Shown here one piece after another: positions 8,090 through 8,168 of a stretch of DNA of 8,168 nt. This stretch comes from Oscillospiraceae bacterium (GTDB taxonomy: Bacteria > Bacillota > Clostridia > Oscillospirales > Ruminococcaceae). A program made the position numbers and the translations under genes. Each line of letters begins with the position of its first letter. Position 1 is the first letter of the stretch. Location: NCBI GenBank assembly GCA_016296165.1, contig JAEDJV010000111.1, positions 1 to 8,168 of the forward strand, given 5' to 3'. Below the pieces are notes generated by a model. The model was not told the origin of the DNA. It searched no databases and saw nothing but the letters and a program-made list of their open reading frames with translations.

Positions 8090-8168
8090 CTAAAATAACC
8101 TGAAAGAAAAATCTGAGTTTTCAACATAAAGATTGAGTTTTCCCAGTTAAACAGTTGAGAATATCTTG
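8090..8168 (-). other. A+T-rich stretch upstream of the open frame, no complete gene
   Basis: The main frame is closed here by TAG (8090-8092) and TAA (8147-8149). Another reverse frame is open from the edge at 8166 down to a TGA at 8080-8082 and contains an ATG at 8125-8127, which would give the 15-residue peptide MLKTQIFLSGYFRWS. The third frame has a stop at 8121-8123. I found no convincing -35/-10 pair with normal spacing and no strong Shine-Dalgarno sequence. The stretch may be an untranslated leader or the decayed remains of the gene's true 5' part. Confidence 0.5.
8114..8142 (-). repeat. Short direct repeat GAAAACTCA upstream of the open frame
   Basis: On the minus strand GAAAACTCA occurs at 8142-8134 and again at 8122-8114, 20 bases apart start to start, or about two helical turns. 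It could be a regulator site or chance in A+T-rich DNA; nothing else supports a function. Confidence 0.3.

Noticed and set aside
8095..8124. A promoter formed by TTGAAA and TATTTT on the minus strand
   Set aside because: The spacer is 21 bases, well outside the usual 16-18, and the -10 match is weak.
8080..8127. A programmed frameshift from the 15-residue upstream frame into the giant frame
   Set aside because: There is no slippery heptamer and no evident downstream structure in the seven-base overlap; an indel or an unused short frame is simpler.

Overview
The window is almost entirely one giant coding region on the minus strand. I translated every codon of one reverse frame (codons on + positions 2-4, 5-7 ... 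8087-8089). It is open for 2,696 codons, from just after an in-frame TAG at 8090-8092 to the left edge, with no internal stop. The gene runs off the window at position 1, so its 3' end is missing. The + strand open frames and the short minus-strand frames are shadows of it. No RNA gene, mobile element or CRISPR array was seen.

The product is a multidomain RHS/YD-repeat surface or polymorphic-toxin-type protein. In N-to-C order (right to left in the window) it has five parts. First is a beta-solenoid-like region with periodic Gly-Asp/Gly-Asn turns, which looks like a duplicated solenoid-plus-cap module (about residues 24-375). Second are six Kelch repeats, probably a six-bladed propeller (about 415-705). 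Third is an RHS N-terminal domain (about 715-905) with a bacterial SH3 domain inserted in it (779-840). Fourth is a very long YD-repeat tract (about 906-2696, still open). Fifth, at the left edge, is the beginning of the conserved RHS core end (ENYIWNVQGINLISRQING). By analogy with RHS/WapA proteins and Tc-toxin B/C subunits, the YD tract would form a hollow shell, the propeller would plug or orient it, and a variable C-terminal cargo would follow. That cargo, and any immunity gene, would lie just outside the window.

The right-hand 79 bases are A+T-rich and hold no complete gene. The large frame has no ATG in its first 248 codons, no signal peptide, and only a GTG with a poor ribosome-binding site directly after the TAG. 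Either the gene is broken at its 5' end, or a sequence error or indel separates it from its real start, or it is a silent or partial copy.

The composition (low G+C), the Gram-positive-style SH3 domain and the particular solenoid/Kelch/SH3/YD vocabulary suggest a gut-type Clostridia member such as Ruminococcus or a relative. This is inference from memory of the family, not from any search.
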